Positions 34,791 through 44,013 of a DNA stretch of 64,000 bases are shown piece by piece. The translations under genes and the position numbers were made by a program. The notes beneath the pieces were generated by a model, which worked only from the letters and a program-made list of their open reading frames with translations, was not told the DNA's origin and made no database searches. Source of the DNA: Martelella mediterranea DSM 17316 (lineage in GTDB: Bacteria > Pseudomonadota > Alphaproteobacteria > Rhizobiales > Rhizobiaceae); NCBI RefSeq assembly GCF_002043005.1, contig NZ_CP020330.1, positions 496,001 through 560,000 of the forward strand, read 5' to 3'. Position 1 is the stretch's first letter, and each line of letters opens with the position of its first letter.

Positions 34791-36053
34791 ATGAGGGATG
34801 AACTTCACAAACATACGCTATCGATAGCGCGACGGGCCCTGCTCGCCGGGCTAGCGGCGCTGCCGTTGATCGCCACTTCGGCGTTCCCGATCGCGGCGCA
34901 GGAATACCCCACCGCCGAGGTCAACACGACCGGGCTTGCCGTCACCGACGATACCGTAACGGTCGGCATCCTCCACTCCGTCACCGGCACGATGGCGATC
35001 AGCGAGACCGGCTCCGTTCAGGCGGAGAAGCTTGCCATCGAACAGATCAACGCCATGGGCGGCGTTCTGGGCCGCCAGATCGAATACATCCAGGAAGACG
35101 GCGCTTCGGACTGGCCGACCTTTGCGGAAAAGGCCAAGAAGCTTCTGGTGCAGGACAAGGTCGCCGCCGTGTTCGGCTGCTGGACCTCGGCCTCCCGCAA
35201 GGCCGTGCTGCCGGTGTTCGAGCAATATAACGGCATGCTCTACTACCCGACCTTCTACGAGGGTCTCGAAGAAAGCCCGAACGTGATCTACACCGGTCAG
35301 GAAGCGACCCAGCAGATCATCGCCGGCATCGACTGGGTCACGAAGGAAAAGGGCGCCAAGAGCTTCTACCTGCTCGGCTCCGACTATATCTGGCCGCGCA
35401 CCTCCAACAAGATCGCCCGCAAGCATATCGAAAAGCTCGGTCTGGAAGTCGTCGGCGAGGAATATTATCCGCTCGGCCACACCCAGTTCAACTCGGTCAT
35501 CAACAAGATCAAGCTGAAGAAGCCTGATGTGATCTATGCGATCGTCGTCGGCGGCTCCAACGTTGCCTTCTACAAGCAGCTCAAGGCTGCCGGCATCGAC
35601 CTCACCGAGGAAGATCCACTGCTGCTCACCATCTCGGTGACCGAAGACGAGATCCTCGGCATTGGCGGCGAGAACATCACCGGCGCCTACGCCACGATGA
35701 AGTATTTCCAGAGCCTCGACAACGACAACAACGCCGAATTCGTCTCCGCCTTCAAGGAAATGTGGGGCGACGACATCGTCATCGGCGATGTGACCCAGGC
35801 TGCCTATCTCGGACCCTGGCTGTGGAAGGCCGCGGTTGAAAAGGCCGGCTCCTTCGACATCGACAAGATCAAGGAAGCCTCGCCCGGCATCGAGCTGACC
35901 TCCGCGCCGGAAGGCTATGTGAAGATCCATGACAATCATCACCTGTGGTCCAAGACCCGCGTCGGCCACGCCCTGGCGGACGGTCAGTATGAAGTGGTCT
36001 ACGAGACCGAAGAGCTGATGGAACCGAACCCGTTCCCCGAAGGCTACCAATAA
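34791..36053 (+). CDS. urtA: Urea/short-chain amide ABC binding protein
   Basis: 420-aa periplasmic binding protein of the urea/amide family (UrtA, FmdD, AmiC-like). The signal peptide contains SIARRALLAGLAALPL and ends at AAQ-EY. The first core segment is TVGILHSVTGTMAISE, followed by LAIEQINAMGG and a typical FGCWTSASRKAVLPVFEQ block. The ATG at 34791 follows AGAGG. Five transporter genes and formamidase follow in order, as in the amide uptake cluster of methylotrophs. Whether urea or formamide is preferred cannot be read from the sequence. A hairpin follows the gene. Confidence 0.9.
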   Translation: MRDELHKHTLSIARRALLAGLAALPLIATSAFPIAAQEYPTAEVNTTGLAVTDDTVTVGILHSVTGTMAISETGSVQAEKLAIEQINAMGGVLGRQIEYIQEDGASDWPTFAEKAKKLLVQDKVAAVFGCWTSASRKAVLPVFEQYNGMLYYPTFYEGLEESPNVIYTGQEATQQIIAGIDWVTKEKGAKSFYLLGSDYIWPRTSNKIARKHIEKLGLEVVGEEYYPLGHTQFNSVINKIKLKKPDVIYAIVVGGSNVAFYKQLKAAGIDLTEEDPLLLTISVTEDEILGIGGENITGAYATMKYFQSLDNDNNAEFVSAFKEMWGDDIVIGDVTQAAYLGPWLWKAAVEKAGSFDIDKIKEASPGIELTSAPEGYVKIHDNHHLWSKTRVGHALADGQYEVVYETEELMEPNPFPEGYQ

Positions 36054-36062
36054 GCCTTGCCT

Positions 36063-36088
36063 GCGCTGCCCGGAAAATCGGGCAGCGC
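36063..36088 (+). other. Intercistronic hairpin after urtA
   Basis: GCGCTGCCCG and CGGGCAGCGC form a perfect 10-bp stem with a 6-nt loop, 9 nt after the urtA stop. No T-run follows. Such structures often protect or partly end the transcript so that the binding protein is made in excess over the membrane subunits. Confidence 0.55.
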
Positions 36089-36134
36089 CCTTCCACCGAC
36101 CTAAAGACCCAAGCTTCCAACCCGTGAGGCCACG

Positions 36135-37061
36135 ATGATTGGCGACTATACGATTGGCGAATTTTCTTCCATCCTGGCCATGCAGGGATTTGCGGGCCTC
36201 AGCCTGTTCTCCGTTTTCGTGCTCATGGCGCTGGGCCTTGCCATCATCTTCGGCCAGATGGGCGTCATCAACATGGCCCATGGCGAGTTCATGATCCTCG
36301 GCGCCTATGTCACCTACATGTGCTCGCATGTGGTGACGGCATATGCGCCGGCGCTGTTTCCGATCTACTTCTTCATCGCAATGATCCTTGCCTTCATGGC
36401 CACCTTTGCGCTCGGCGTTCTGGTGGAATGGGCAATGATCCGCCATCTCTACCGACGGCCGCTCGATACGCTGCTCGCCACCTGGGGCCTGTCGCTGATC
36501 CTGCAGCAGATCTACCGCTCCGTTTTCGGCGCGCGCGAAGTCGGCGTCACGCTTCCCGACTGGATGATGGGTTCGCTGGCGCTCACCGGCATCATCGAGA
36601 TTCCGATCAACGGTCTGTTCGTCATGGTGCTGACCTTCATCGTCGCCTTCGTCGTCTATTTCATCATGTTCCGCTCGTCCTGGGGCAAGCAGGTGCGCGC
36701 CGTTCTGCAGAACCGCGTCATGGCCGGCGCCGTCGGCATCAACACCAAGCGCGCCGACCGCATGACCTTCGGTCTCGGCTGCGGCATTGCCGGCATTGCG
36801 GGCGCGGCCTTCACCATGATCGGCTCGACCGGCCCGACCGCCGGACAGCTCTATATCGTCGATACCTTCCTCGTGGTCGTGTTCGGCGGCGCGGGCAGCC
36901 TGATCGGCACCATCGCTTCCGCCTTCACCATCAGCCAGGCCCAGTCGACGCTCGAATTCTTCCTGTCGGGATCGATGGCCAAGGTCCTCACCCTGCTCAC
37001 CGTGGTCTGCATCCTGATGATCCGTCCGCAGGGCCTGTTCACCCTCAAGATCCGCCGCTGA
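36135..37061 (+). CDS. urtB: Urea/amide ABC permease
   Basis: 308-aa inner-membrane permease of the LivH type, with seven or eight helices. The opening GLAIIFGQMGVINMAHGEFM is the family hallmark, and the EAA-like loop lies around ALGINTKR-type sequence (AVGINTKRADRMTFG). The C-terminal VVVFGGAGSLIGT loop contacts the ATPase. Its ATG follows GTGAGG. It pairs with UrtC, 11 nt downstream. Confidence 0.92.
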   Translation: MIGDYTIGEFSSILAMQGFAGLSLFSVFVLMALGLAIIFGQMGVINMAHGEFMILGAYVTYMCSHVVTAYAPALFPIYFFIAMILAFMATFALGVLVEWAMIRHLYRRPLDTLLATWGLSLILQQIYRSVFGAREVGVTLPDWMMGSLALTGIIEIPINGLFVMVLTFIVAFVVYFIMFRSSWGKQVRAVLQNRVMAGAVGINTKRADRMTFGLGCGIAGIAGAAFTMIGSTGPTAGQLYIVDTFLVVVFGGAGSLIGTIASAFTISQAQSTLEFFLSGSMAKVLTLLTVVCILMIRPQGLFTLKIRR

Positions 37062-37072
37062 GGAGTAAAGTC

Positions 37073-38206
37073 ATGAAAGCCTTTGACGTGTTGTTTTCCA
37101 AGCGCGAGTGGGTGGCCTTCTTCATCCTCGCCGCCCTCATCCTCGTGGTGTTGCCAAGCCTGCTCGATGTGTTCCGCCTGAACCTGATCGGTAAGTATCT
37201 CACCTATGCCTTCGTCGCGCTCGGCCTTGTGCTGTGCTGGGGCATGGGCGGCATTCTGAGCCTCGGCCAGGGCATCTTCTTCGGCCTTGGCGGCTACTGC
37301 ATGGCGATGTTCCTGAAGCTCGAGGCCTCGACGCCGGAGGCAACCGCCATCCAGTCCACGCCCGGCATTCCGGATTTCATGGACTGGAACCAGATAACGC
37401 AATTGCCGTTCTGGTGGCAGCCCTTCCACTCGCTCGCCTTCACCCTGGTCGCGATCATCGCCGTGCCGATGATCTTCGCCTTCATCATCGGCGCCGCCAT
37501 GTTCAAGCGGCGCGTCGGCGGGGTCTATTTCGCGATCATAACGCAGGCGATCGCGGCGATCCTGACGATCCTGATCATCGGCCAGCAGGGCTATACCGGC
37601 GGCGTCAACGGCATCACCGACCTTCGCACCCTGCTTGGCTGGGATATCCGCACCGACGATGCCAAGGTGGTGCTCTATTTCGTCAATGCCTTTCTTCTTC
37701 TCGCCTGCCTGATCCTGGCCCAAGGCGTGCGAATCTCGAAATTCGGCCGGCTGCTGGTCGCCATGCGCGACCGGGAGGACCGGGTGCGGTTCTCCGGCTA
37801 TTCGGTCGCCAATTTCAAGATCTTCATTTTCTGCCTGTCCGCCGGTCTCGCGGCGATCGGGGGGGCGATGTTCACGCTTCAGGTCGGCTTCATGTCGCCC
37901 TCCTTTGTCGGCATCGTGCCCTCGATCGAAATGGTGATCTTCTGCGCGGTCGGCGGTCGTCTGTCGCTGTTCGGCGCGATCTACGGCGCGCTGATCGTCA
38001 ACTATGCCAAGACCACGTTTTCCGAGAGCTTCCCCGAACTCTGGCTGTTTGCCATGGGCGGTCTGTTCATCGGCGTCGTCATGGCCTTCCCCAACGGTCT
38101 CGCCGGTCTCTTCCATGACCATGTGGAGCCCGCGCTCGGCCGCACCTTCGGAAGGTTCCGCTCCTCCCGTTCCGACGACACACCCGCCACCGAACCGGCC
38201 CAGTGA
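37073..38206 (+). CDS. urtC: Urea/amide ABC permease
   Basis: 377-aa permease of the LivM type. The start is the ATG at 37073 after GAGGAG; a longer open frame upstream overlaps urtB in another register and is not real. It has GLVLCWGMGGILSLGQGIFFG, split by helices, and the loop RFSGYSVANFKIFIF. The last quarter keeps MFTLQVGFMSPSFVG, which is conserved in UrtC. UrtD begins 11 nt after its stop. Confidence 0.92.
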   Translation: MKAFDVLFSKREWVAFFILAALILVVLPSLLDVFRLNLIGKYLTYAFVALGLVLCWGMGGILSLGQGIFFGLGGYCMAMFLKLEASTPEATAIQSTPGIPDFMDWNQITQLPFWWQPFHSLAFTLVAIIAVPMIFAFIIGAAMFKRRVGGVYFAIITQAIAAILTILIIGQQGYTGGVNGITDLRTLLGWDIRTDDAKVVLYFVNAFLLLACLILAQGVRISKFGRLLVAMRDREDRVRFSGYSVANFKIFIFCLSAGLAAIGGAMFTLQVGFMSPSFVGIVPSIEMVIFCAVGGRLSLFGAIYGALIVNYAKTTFSESFPELWLFAMGGLFIGVVMAFPNGLAGLFHDHVEPALGRTFGRFRSSRSDDTPATEPAQ

Positions 38207-38217
38207 GGACGACGATC

Positions 38218-38973
<756 letters not shown>

Positions 38974-38984
38974 GAGACAAAGTC

Positions 38985-39674
38985 ATGCTCGCAATCGAGA
39001 ACCTGCATGTCGGCTACGGCCAGAGCGAAGTCATCCACGGCATGAATTTCGCGCTCCGGCCCGGCGAGATCGTGGCCATCATGGGCCGCAACGGCATGGG
39101 CAAGACCACGCTGATGAAATCGCTGATGGGGGTTGTGCCCTCGTCTTCGGGCGTCATCCGCATCGGCGAGACGCCGGTGGAGAAGATGGAAAGCTATCAG
39201 CGCGTCGCCGCCGGCCTTGCCTACGTTCCGCAGGGGCGGATGATCTTCTCGTCGATGACGGTGAAGGAAAACATCGAGACCGGGCTGACCGTGACCGACG
39301 AACGCACCGTGCCAGACCATATCTACGAGCTGTTTCCGGTGCTGCTCGAAATGAAGGGCCGCCGCGGCGGCAACCTTTCCGGCGGCCAGCAGCAGCAGCT
39401 CGCCATCGCCCGCGCGCTCGCCTCCAAGCCGAAGGTGCTGCTGCTCGACGAGCCGACCGAGGGCATTCAGCCATCCATCATCAAGGAAATGGCCCGCACG
39501 CTCTGCCGCATCCGCGACGAGATGGGCCTTTCCATTCTCGTTTCCGAACAGGTGCTGAGCTTCGCCCTCGACATGGCCGACCGCGTGCTCGTCATCGAGA
39601 AGGGCGAGATCGTCCACGAAAGCCCGCGCGCGGGCATCGATGAAGCCCGCGTTGCCGGCTTCCTTTCCGTCTGA
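38985..39674 (+). CDS. urtE: Urea/amide ABC ATPase, UrtE type
   Basis: 229-aa LivF-type ATPase. Walker A GRNGMGKTT lies at residues 34-42, signature LSGGQQQQLAIARAL and Walker B LLLDEPTEGIQPSI; the EGIQPSII continuation marks UrtE. The true start is the ATG at 38985 behind TAGGAGA. It ends the transporter set; formamidase follows 38 nt later, so uptake and hydrolysis are in one operon. Confidence 0.93.
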   Translation: MLAIENLHVGYGQSEVIHGMNFALRPGEIVAIMGRNGMGKTTLMKSLMGVVPSSSGVIRIGETPVEKMESYQRVAAGLAYVPQGRMIFSSMTVKENIETGLTVTDERTVPDHIYELFPVLLEMKGRRGGNLSGGQQQQLAIARALASKPKVLLLDEPTEGIQPSIIKEMARTLCRIRDEMGLSILVSEQVLSFALDMADRVLVIEKGEIVHESPRAGIDEARVAGFLSV

Positions 39675-39712
39675 CCCCAACCACTGCCCAAAACATCGAA
39701 GGAGTAGCGAAC

Positions 39713-40942
39713 ATGACCGATACGCTGATCAAGGTCGATCTCAGCCAATCGCCCCACACCAACGAACAGATCCACAACCGCTGGCATCCCGATATCCCGA
39801 TGGCGTGCTGGGTCGAACCCGGCGACGACTTCAAGGTCGAAACCTATGACTGGACCGGCGGCCAGATCAAGAACGACGACGATGCCGCCGACGTGCGCGA
39901 TGTCGAACTGGAACAGGTCCACTATCTCTCCGGCCCGATCGGCGTGAAGGGCGCCGAGCCCGGCGATCTTCTGGTGGTCGATATTCTCGATATCGGCACC
40001 AAGGAAGACATGCTCTGGGGCTTCAACGGTTTCTTCTCCAAGCAGAACGGCGGCGGTTTCCTGACCGAGCATTTCCCCGAGGCGCAGAAATCGATCTGGG
40101 ATTTCGAGGGCATGTTCACCAGGTCGCGCCACGTGCCGGGCGTGCGCTATGCCGGCCTTATCCATCCCGGCCTGATCGGCTGCCTTCCCGACCGGCCGAT
40201 GCTGGACATGTGGAACTCCCGCGAAAAGGCGCTGAAGGATACCGACCCGAACCGGGTGCCCGCGCTTTGCGAACTGCCCAACACCAAGTCCGCGCATATG
40301 GGCAAGCTCAAGGGCGAGGAACGTGACAAGGCGGCAGCCGAAGGTGCCCGCACCGTGCCGCCGCGCGAACATGGCGGCAATTGCGACATCAAGGATCTGT
40401 CGCGCGGATCGAAGATCTATTTTCCGGTCTATGTCGATGGCGCCGGCCTTTCCATGGGCGACCTGCACTTCAGCCAGGGCGATGGCGAAATCACCTTCTG
40501 CGGCGCCATCGAAATGGCCGGCTGGCTGCATATCAAGGTCAACCTGATCAAGGGCGGCATGGCGAAATACGGCATCAAGAACCCGATCTTCAAGCCATCG
40601 CCGATCGTGCCGAAATATGACGACTACCTGATCTTCGAGGGCATCTCCGTCGATGAAAGCGGCAAGCAGCATTATCTCGACGTCAATGTCGCCTATCGCC
40701 AGGCCTGCCTCAACGCGATCGAATACATGACCAAGTTCGGCTTCACCCGCGCCCAGGCCTATGCGATTCTGGGAACCGCGCCGGTGCAGGGGCATATCTC
40801 CGGCGTGGTCGATATTCCGAACTCATGCGCCACGCTCTGGCTGCCGCTCGATATCTTCGAATTCGACATGTCGCCGGGCTCCGACGGACCGAAGAAGTTC
40901 CTCGACAGCTCGATCGACGTGCCGCTCGCGCCGGATCTGTGA
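39713..40942 (+). CDS. fmdA: Formamidase
   Basis: 409-aa enzyme of the acetamidase/formamidase family, which hydrolyses formamide to formate and ammonia. The length fits known formamidases. Conserved stretches include NRWHPDIPMACWVEPG, WTGGQIKNDDDAADVR and GDLHFSQGDGEITFCGA, each typical of the family. It lies directly after urtE in the order described for amide clusters. Together with UrtABCDE it supports growth on short-chain amides as nitrogen source (inference). A strong terminator follows. Confidence 0.93.
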   Translation: MTDTLIKVDLSQSPHTNEQIHNRWHPDIPMACWVEPGDDFKVETYDWTGGQIKNDDDAADVRDVELEQVHYLSGPIGVKGAEPGDLLVVDILDIGTKEDMLWGFNGFFSKQNGGGFLTEHFPEAQKSIWDFEGMFTRSRHVPGVRYAGLIHPGLIGCLPDRPMLDMWNSREKALKDTDPNRVPALCELPNTKSAHMGKLKGEERDKAAAEGARTVPPREHGGNCDIKDLSRGSKIYFPVYVDGAGLSMGDLHFSQGDGEITFCGAIEMAGWLHIKVNLIKGGMAKYGIKNPIFKPSPIVPKYDDYLIFEGISVDESGKQHYLDVNVAYRQACLNAIEYMTKFGFTRAQAYAILGTAPVQGHISGVVDIPNSCATLWLPLDIFEFDMSPGSDGPKKFLDSSIDVPLAPDL

Positions 40943-40951
40943 TGAGGAGGA

Positions 40952-40988
40952 CGGGGGCGGCCGTCATGGCTGCCCCCGGTTGTTTTGT
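40952..40988 (+). terminator. Rho-independent terminator after fmdA
   Basis: CGGGGGCGGCC and GGCTGCCCCCG form an 11-bp stem (one G-T wobble) around GTCAT, followed by GTTGTTTTG. This is the most canonical terminator in the window. It should end the urt-fmdA transcript before fmdB. Confidence 0.75.
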
Positions 40989-41053
40989 CCGCCTGTCATT
41001 CTCACGGAAGACCCTGACGGCTGAATATAGGCGTCGAAGCTTGCACCCAATAC

Positions 41054-41190
41054 TCTCTCCCGCTTGCGGGAGAGATGCCCCGAAAGGGGCAGTGAGGGTG
41101 AAGCAGCATATCGAATTGCGAGGGCGTTGGTAGGGATGGACTCCTCCCTCACTGTCGCTTTCGAGACATCTCTCCTCTCCAGGGCGAGAA
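41054..41190. repeat. RIME-like palindromic intergenic element
   Basis: Two arms of about 45 bp face each other: the left arm ends GAGAGATG...AAAG...CAGTGAGGG, and the right arm carries CCCTCACTG...CTTTC...CATCTCTC. The left arm also has an internal 8-9 bp hairpin (CTCTCCCGC with CGGGAGAG) and GCCCC/GGGGC. This layout resembles the palindromic repeats known from Rhizobiaceae genomes. It fills most of the 326-nt gap 40943-41268 between fmdA and fmdB. Confidence 0.55.
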
Positions 41191-41268
41191 GATTTGGAGG
41201 CTGTGCAGCAAGACTTTCGTCTTCATTGGATTGCCCCATGACCTAAACAGAAGCGCAAGGACCAGAAA

Positions 41269-41604
41269 ATGCCGAACTACGATTACAACTGCCCCGATTG
41301 CGGCTCCTTCACCGAAACCCGGCCAATGGCGCTTTCGGGCGAGCCGTGCGATTGCCCGCAATGCGGAACGGCATCGCCGCGCGCCTTCTTCACCACCCCG
41401 TTCTTCGCGATGATGGATGGCGCAACACGCTCGGCGCTTGCCACCAATGAACGCTCGGCCAACGCGCCCAAGACCTCGAAATCGCTCGGGCACGGTCCTG
41501 GGTGCGGGTGTTGCTCCGGCGGCGGCAAAAATCCAAAAACCGTCTATCGCGCCGACGGCTCCAAGACGTTCCCCTCAGCCAGACCATGGATGATCGGACA
41601 CTAA
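41269..41604 (+). CDS. fmdB: FmdB-family zinc ribbon protein
   Basis: 111-aa protein with the FmdB zinc ribbon: Cys8-x2-Cys11 (YNCPDCG) and Cys27-Cys29-Cys32 (EPCDCPQCG). A second cysteine cluster GCGCCSGGG lies near residue 80. FmdB was named as a regulator of formamidase in Methylophilus, although its biochemical role is not settled. It is separated from fmdA by a terminator and a repeat, so it probably has its own promoter. It is the last intact gene before the mobile-element remnant. Confidence 0.87.
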   Translation: MPNYDYNCPDCGSFTETRPMALSGEPCDCPQCGTASPRAFFTTPFFAMMDGATRSALATNERSANAPKTSKSLGHGPGCGCCSGGGKNPKTVYRADGSKTFPSARPWMIGH

Positions 41605-41928
41605 CGCATCGGCCCGAAACCCCGACTCTTCCATTGTTGTGCTCAGGAAGCACCACGCTGAAATCATAGTCGCGCACATAGGAGGAGAAACTATTGCCGA
41701 CGAGGCCTTCTATTCGCTGCGCGGTGCAGGCCGCTTCGCCTGCTCCAACCACATCAGCAAAGGCACCTGCTCCAATAGCCGCACCATCCGGCAGGATGAA
41801 CTGGAGAGCCGTGTGCTCTCTGGTATCAGGGACCGCATGATGGCGCCCGAGATCACGGCAATGCGCGCCTATGCGGAAGAGACAAACCGTCTAAACCGCG
41901 AGCGGCGCTCCAATACGGATATTTGGAA

Positions 41929-41936
41929 AGTGGAGC
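41929..41936 (+). repeat. Left copy of imperfect 8-bp target site duplication
   Basis: AGTGGAGC directly before the left end of the IS66 element. The right copy reads AGTGGAAA, so 6 of 8 bases match. IS66 elements make 8-bp duplications. The mismatches fit an old insertion. Confidence 0.5.
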
Positions 41937-41958
41937 GCAAGCGGCAAGCCGAGGCCGT

Positions 41959-42592
41959 TCAGGCGTGGTAGTTCCACGGCACACGCGCGTCGATTTCACT
42001 GCTTGGCCAACCGTTGGCGATGCGCTCGAGGGTCTGGGTAAGCCAGGCATTCGGATCAACATTGTTCATTTTTGCCGTCTGCAGCAGCGTAGCGATCGTT
42101 GCCCAGCTCTTTCCGCCGCCGTCGCTGCCGGCAAACAGCGCGTTCTTTCGCGTTATGACCTGGGGCCGGATTGCCCGTTCAACGATGTTCGAGTCGAGCT
42201 CGATGCGGCCATCGCTCAGGAAGTGCTCAAAGATGGCGCGGCGCGCGGCCGCGGCGGACGCTTGCCACCGGCACGCTCGTGGCCCTTGTTGAGCCCGGCC
42301 TTGATCGCAGCAATGCCGGTCTCGATTTCCTCGAAGACGAAAGCCTGCTGCTCGTTGTCAGTGACGGGGGAGCCCAGCTTTTTTCCGATCGCCGGCCGAA
42401 GCGGGCACGATCGAACGCTTTCAGGATCTGCATCAGCCGCCCAATGCGCTCATCGGCATCGGCGTTTTGCGCCTTGAGATTGGCAACCTCGGCTTCCAGA
42501 GCGTCGGCGCGCGCCGCCTTTTCTGCCATGGAAAGCGCAACGCTTTCAGCGATTCAATGTTATCAGGAAGCTGGAAGGCGGGCGGTGTCATG
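41959..42592 (-). pseudogene. tnpC: IS66 transposase TnpC, internally deleted
   Basis: The ATG at 42592 opens MTPPAFQLPDNIESLK. A 1-nt loss near 42538 shifts into the frame that continues as MAEKAARADALEAEVANLKA. An extra A near 42381 shifts again to LGSPVTDNEQQAFVFEE. Around 42240 the sequence jumps from the N-terminal KRPPRPR region straight to the C-terminal block RAIFEHFLSDGRIELDSN, losing about 300 codons, including most of the catalytic core. It ends with PWNYHA and a TGA 22 nt from the element end. Confidence 0.8.
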
Positions 42593-42719
42593 GGGCTACC
42601 AAAGCACAGTTTTCGCCGGTTTCCTGCCTTTTCAGCCCGGTGTTTCACTTCGCAGCAGGGCCTTTTGTTTCGGCGCAATCCCGGACGATGAACCGGTGTC
42701 CACTTCACCTGGAATTGCT

Positions 42720-43064
42720 CTAGCCAACGATCTCCGGCGGCTTGACAGGCCGAGATCGAACCCGCTTCCAGTCCATGCCATCAATGAGCGCCGGAAGCTG
42801 GGCGTGGTTGAGATGAATCCGGTTATGGCCCATGCGGGGCCAGCAGAACTGCTCTTTCTCAAGCCGCTTGGCGTAAAGGCAAACGCCGGACCCGTCCCAT
42901 CAGACGATCTTGATCCTGTCCGCGCGTTTGGCCCGGAAGACATACAGCGCGCCGTTGAACGGATCGCTGCCGGCATCCCGCACCAGAGACAGCAAACCGT
43001 CCGGTCCCTTGCGGAAGTCGACGGGATGGCTGGCAAGGAAGACCTTCGCACTCGCGGGGATCAT
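42720..43064 (-). pseudogene. tnpB: IS66 accessory protein TnpB with in-frame stop
   Basis: 114-codon frame starting with the ATG that overlaps the tnpA stop. It encodes MIPASAKVFLASHPVDFRKG and the family core YVFRAKRADRIKIV. Codon 55 is TGA (42900-42902) where the family has Trp in IVWWDGSG; after it the frame continues WDGSGVCLYAKRLEKEQF to a TAG. A single TGG-to-TGA change explains the break. Readthrough as Trp is not expected in this lineage. Confidence 0.83.
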
Positions 43065-43440
43065 GCCGAACGCACCGCACGGATAACCCGACGCAAGTGC
43101 GCTTCGCTGACATCTGCCCGAGCACGTATGATTACCTCGCCGATGACAACTTCGATCAATGTGCCGCTGGCTTCTGTCACTACAGCTTCACGACGTGTCG
43201 GTTCCTTCAGACCCGCCCGGGCATTCAGGACTGCACGACGCCAGTCAAAGAGTTAGGATGGATGTCCAGTCGACGCGAGATTGCCGAAACATTTGCTCCT
43301 GGCTCGAGCGCCTCCGCCACCGCTCGGGCCTTAAAATCATCAGAGCAGCGTCGGCGTAGCTGCCGAGGCACACCCTCGAAGCGGCCAGCGACAGCTTCAA
43401 TCATATGGAAAGTTCTAGTTTCAGGACCAGGCGCAGACAT
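43061..43440 (-). pseudogene. tnpA: IS66 accessory protein TnpA, frameshifted
   Basis: The first part encodes RRRCSDDFKARAVAEALEPG and NVSAISRRLDIHPN, a helix-turn-helix typical of IS66 OrfA. The frame then breaks near 43250, and another register continues FDWRRAVLNARAGLKEPTR to a TGA that overlaps the tnpB start. Loss of one or four bases at the junction would account for it. The exact start is uncertain; ATG 43440 is the first candidate. Confidence 0.75.
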
Positions 43441-43524
43441 AGAAGCTCACTGCAGTTCAATATGTCCGACACTGTTATCCCAACGCTAAACCACTCGGCC
43501 AGATGGGACCCGCTTGTCGCTTAC

Positions 43525-43532
43525 AGTGGAAA
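43525..43532 (+). repeat. Right copy of imperfect 8-bp target site duplication
   Basis: AGTGGAAA immediately after the right end of the IS66 element; compare AGTGGAGC at the left end. Removing the element plus one copy restores the recombinase frame (Trp-Lys-Val-Glu-Ile-Ala-Lys). Confidence 0.5.
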
Positions 43533-44013
43533 TCGCGAAAGTCGAGAAACATATCGCCCAGATTGTCGAAGCCATTGCCGACGGAATGTATCACCCTTCG
43601 ATGAAGGAGAAGATGACCGGCCTGGAAACCCGGAAGTCCGAATTGACTTCACTCTTGGCGGATGCGCCGGAGGACAAACCAGACCTGTTGCCGACGGCAG
43701 CGGCGATCTATGCGAAGAAGGTCGCAAAGCTCACACAAGCCCTGAACCGCCCTGCCGAGCGCCAGGAAGCGGCTGAGGCTTTGCGGATGCTGATCGAGAA
43801 GATCGTGCTCACTCCCGGTCCAGGACTTGGGGAGATCAATGCCACGCTTTACGGCGAACTGGGTCAGATTCTGGCGTGGACGGAACGGCAAGCCATTGGG
43901 AAGGCTGCAAAAACAAACACTCCCGGAGGAACTTCCTCGGGAGTGTTGGTATCGCCGGGGGCAGGAATTGGACACTGTCTTATAGCCGATGTTGAACCGA
44001 GAAAATAAGCTCC

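Larger units (their letters stand above)
41937..43524 (-). mobile_element. Decayed IS66-family insertion sequence
   Basis: A 1588-bp element whose genes read leftward in the IS66 order tnpA-tnpB-tnpC. The ends are degenerate inverted repeats: GCAAGCGGCAAGCC on the left and, read inward from the right, GTAAGCGACAAGCG (11 of 14 match). IS66 elements are usually about 2.5 kb; the shortfall is explained by a large internal deletion in tnpC. All three genes are broken. The element lies inside a serine recombinase gene. Confidence 0.82.
41639..44008 (+). pseudogene. Serine recombinase remnant split by an IS66 element
   Basis: Two pieces read in the same direction. The left (to 41936) keeps the end of the recombinase zinc ribbon (GRFACSNHISKGTCSNSRTI) and AMRAYAEETNRLNRERRS. 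The right (from 43525) continues exactly with VEIAKVEKHIAQIVEAI and PSMKEKMTGLETRKSELTSL up to the stop at 44008. Joined over the target duplication, they give an uninterrupted helical segment, as in large serine recombinases. The catalytic N-terminal domain is absent, so the gene was dead or truncated before or after the insertion. It marks a former mobile element or phage-like integration. Confidence 0.8.

Noticed and set aside
42900-42902. TGA as a coding Trp or selenocysteine codon in TnpB
   Set aside because: The other genes use TGA as a stop and this element has several other lesions, so a simple nonsense mutation is more likely.
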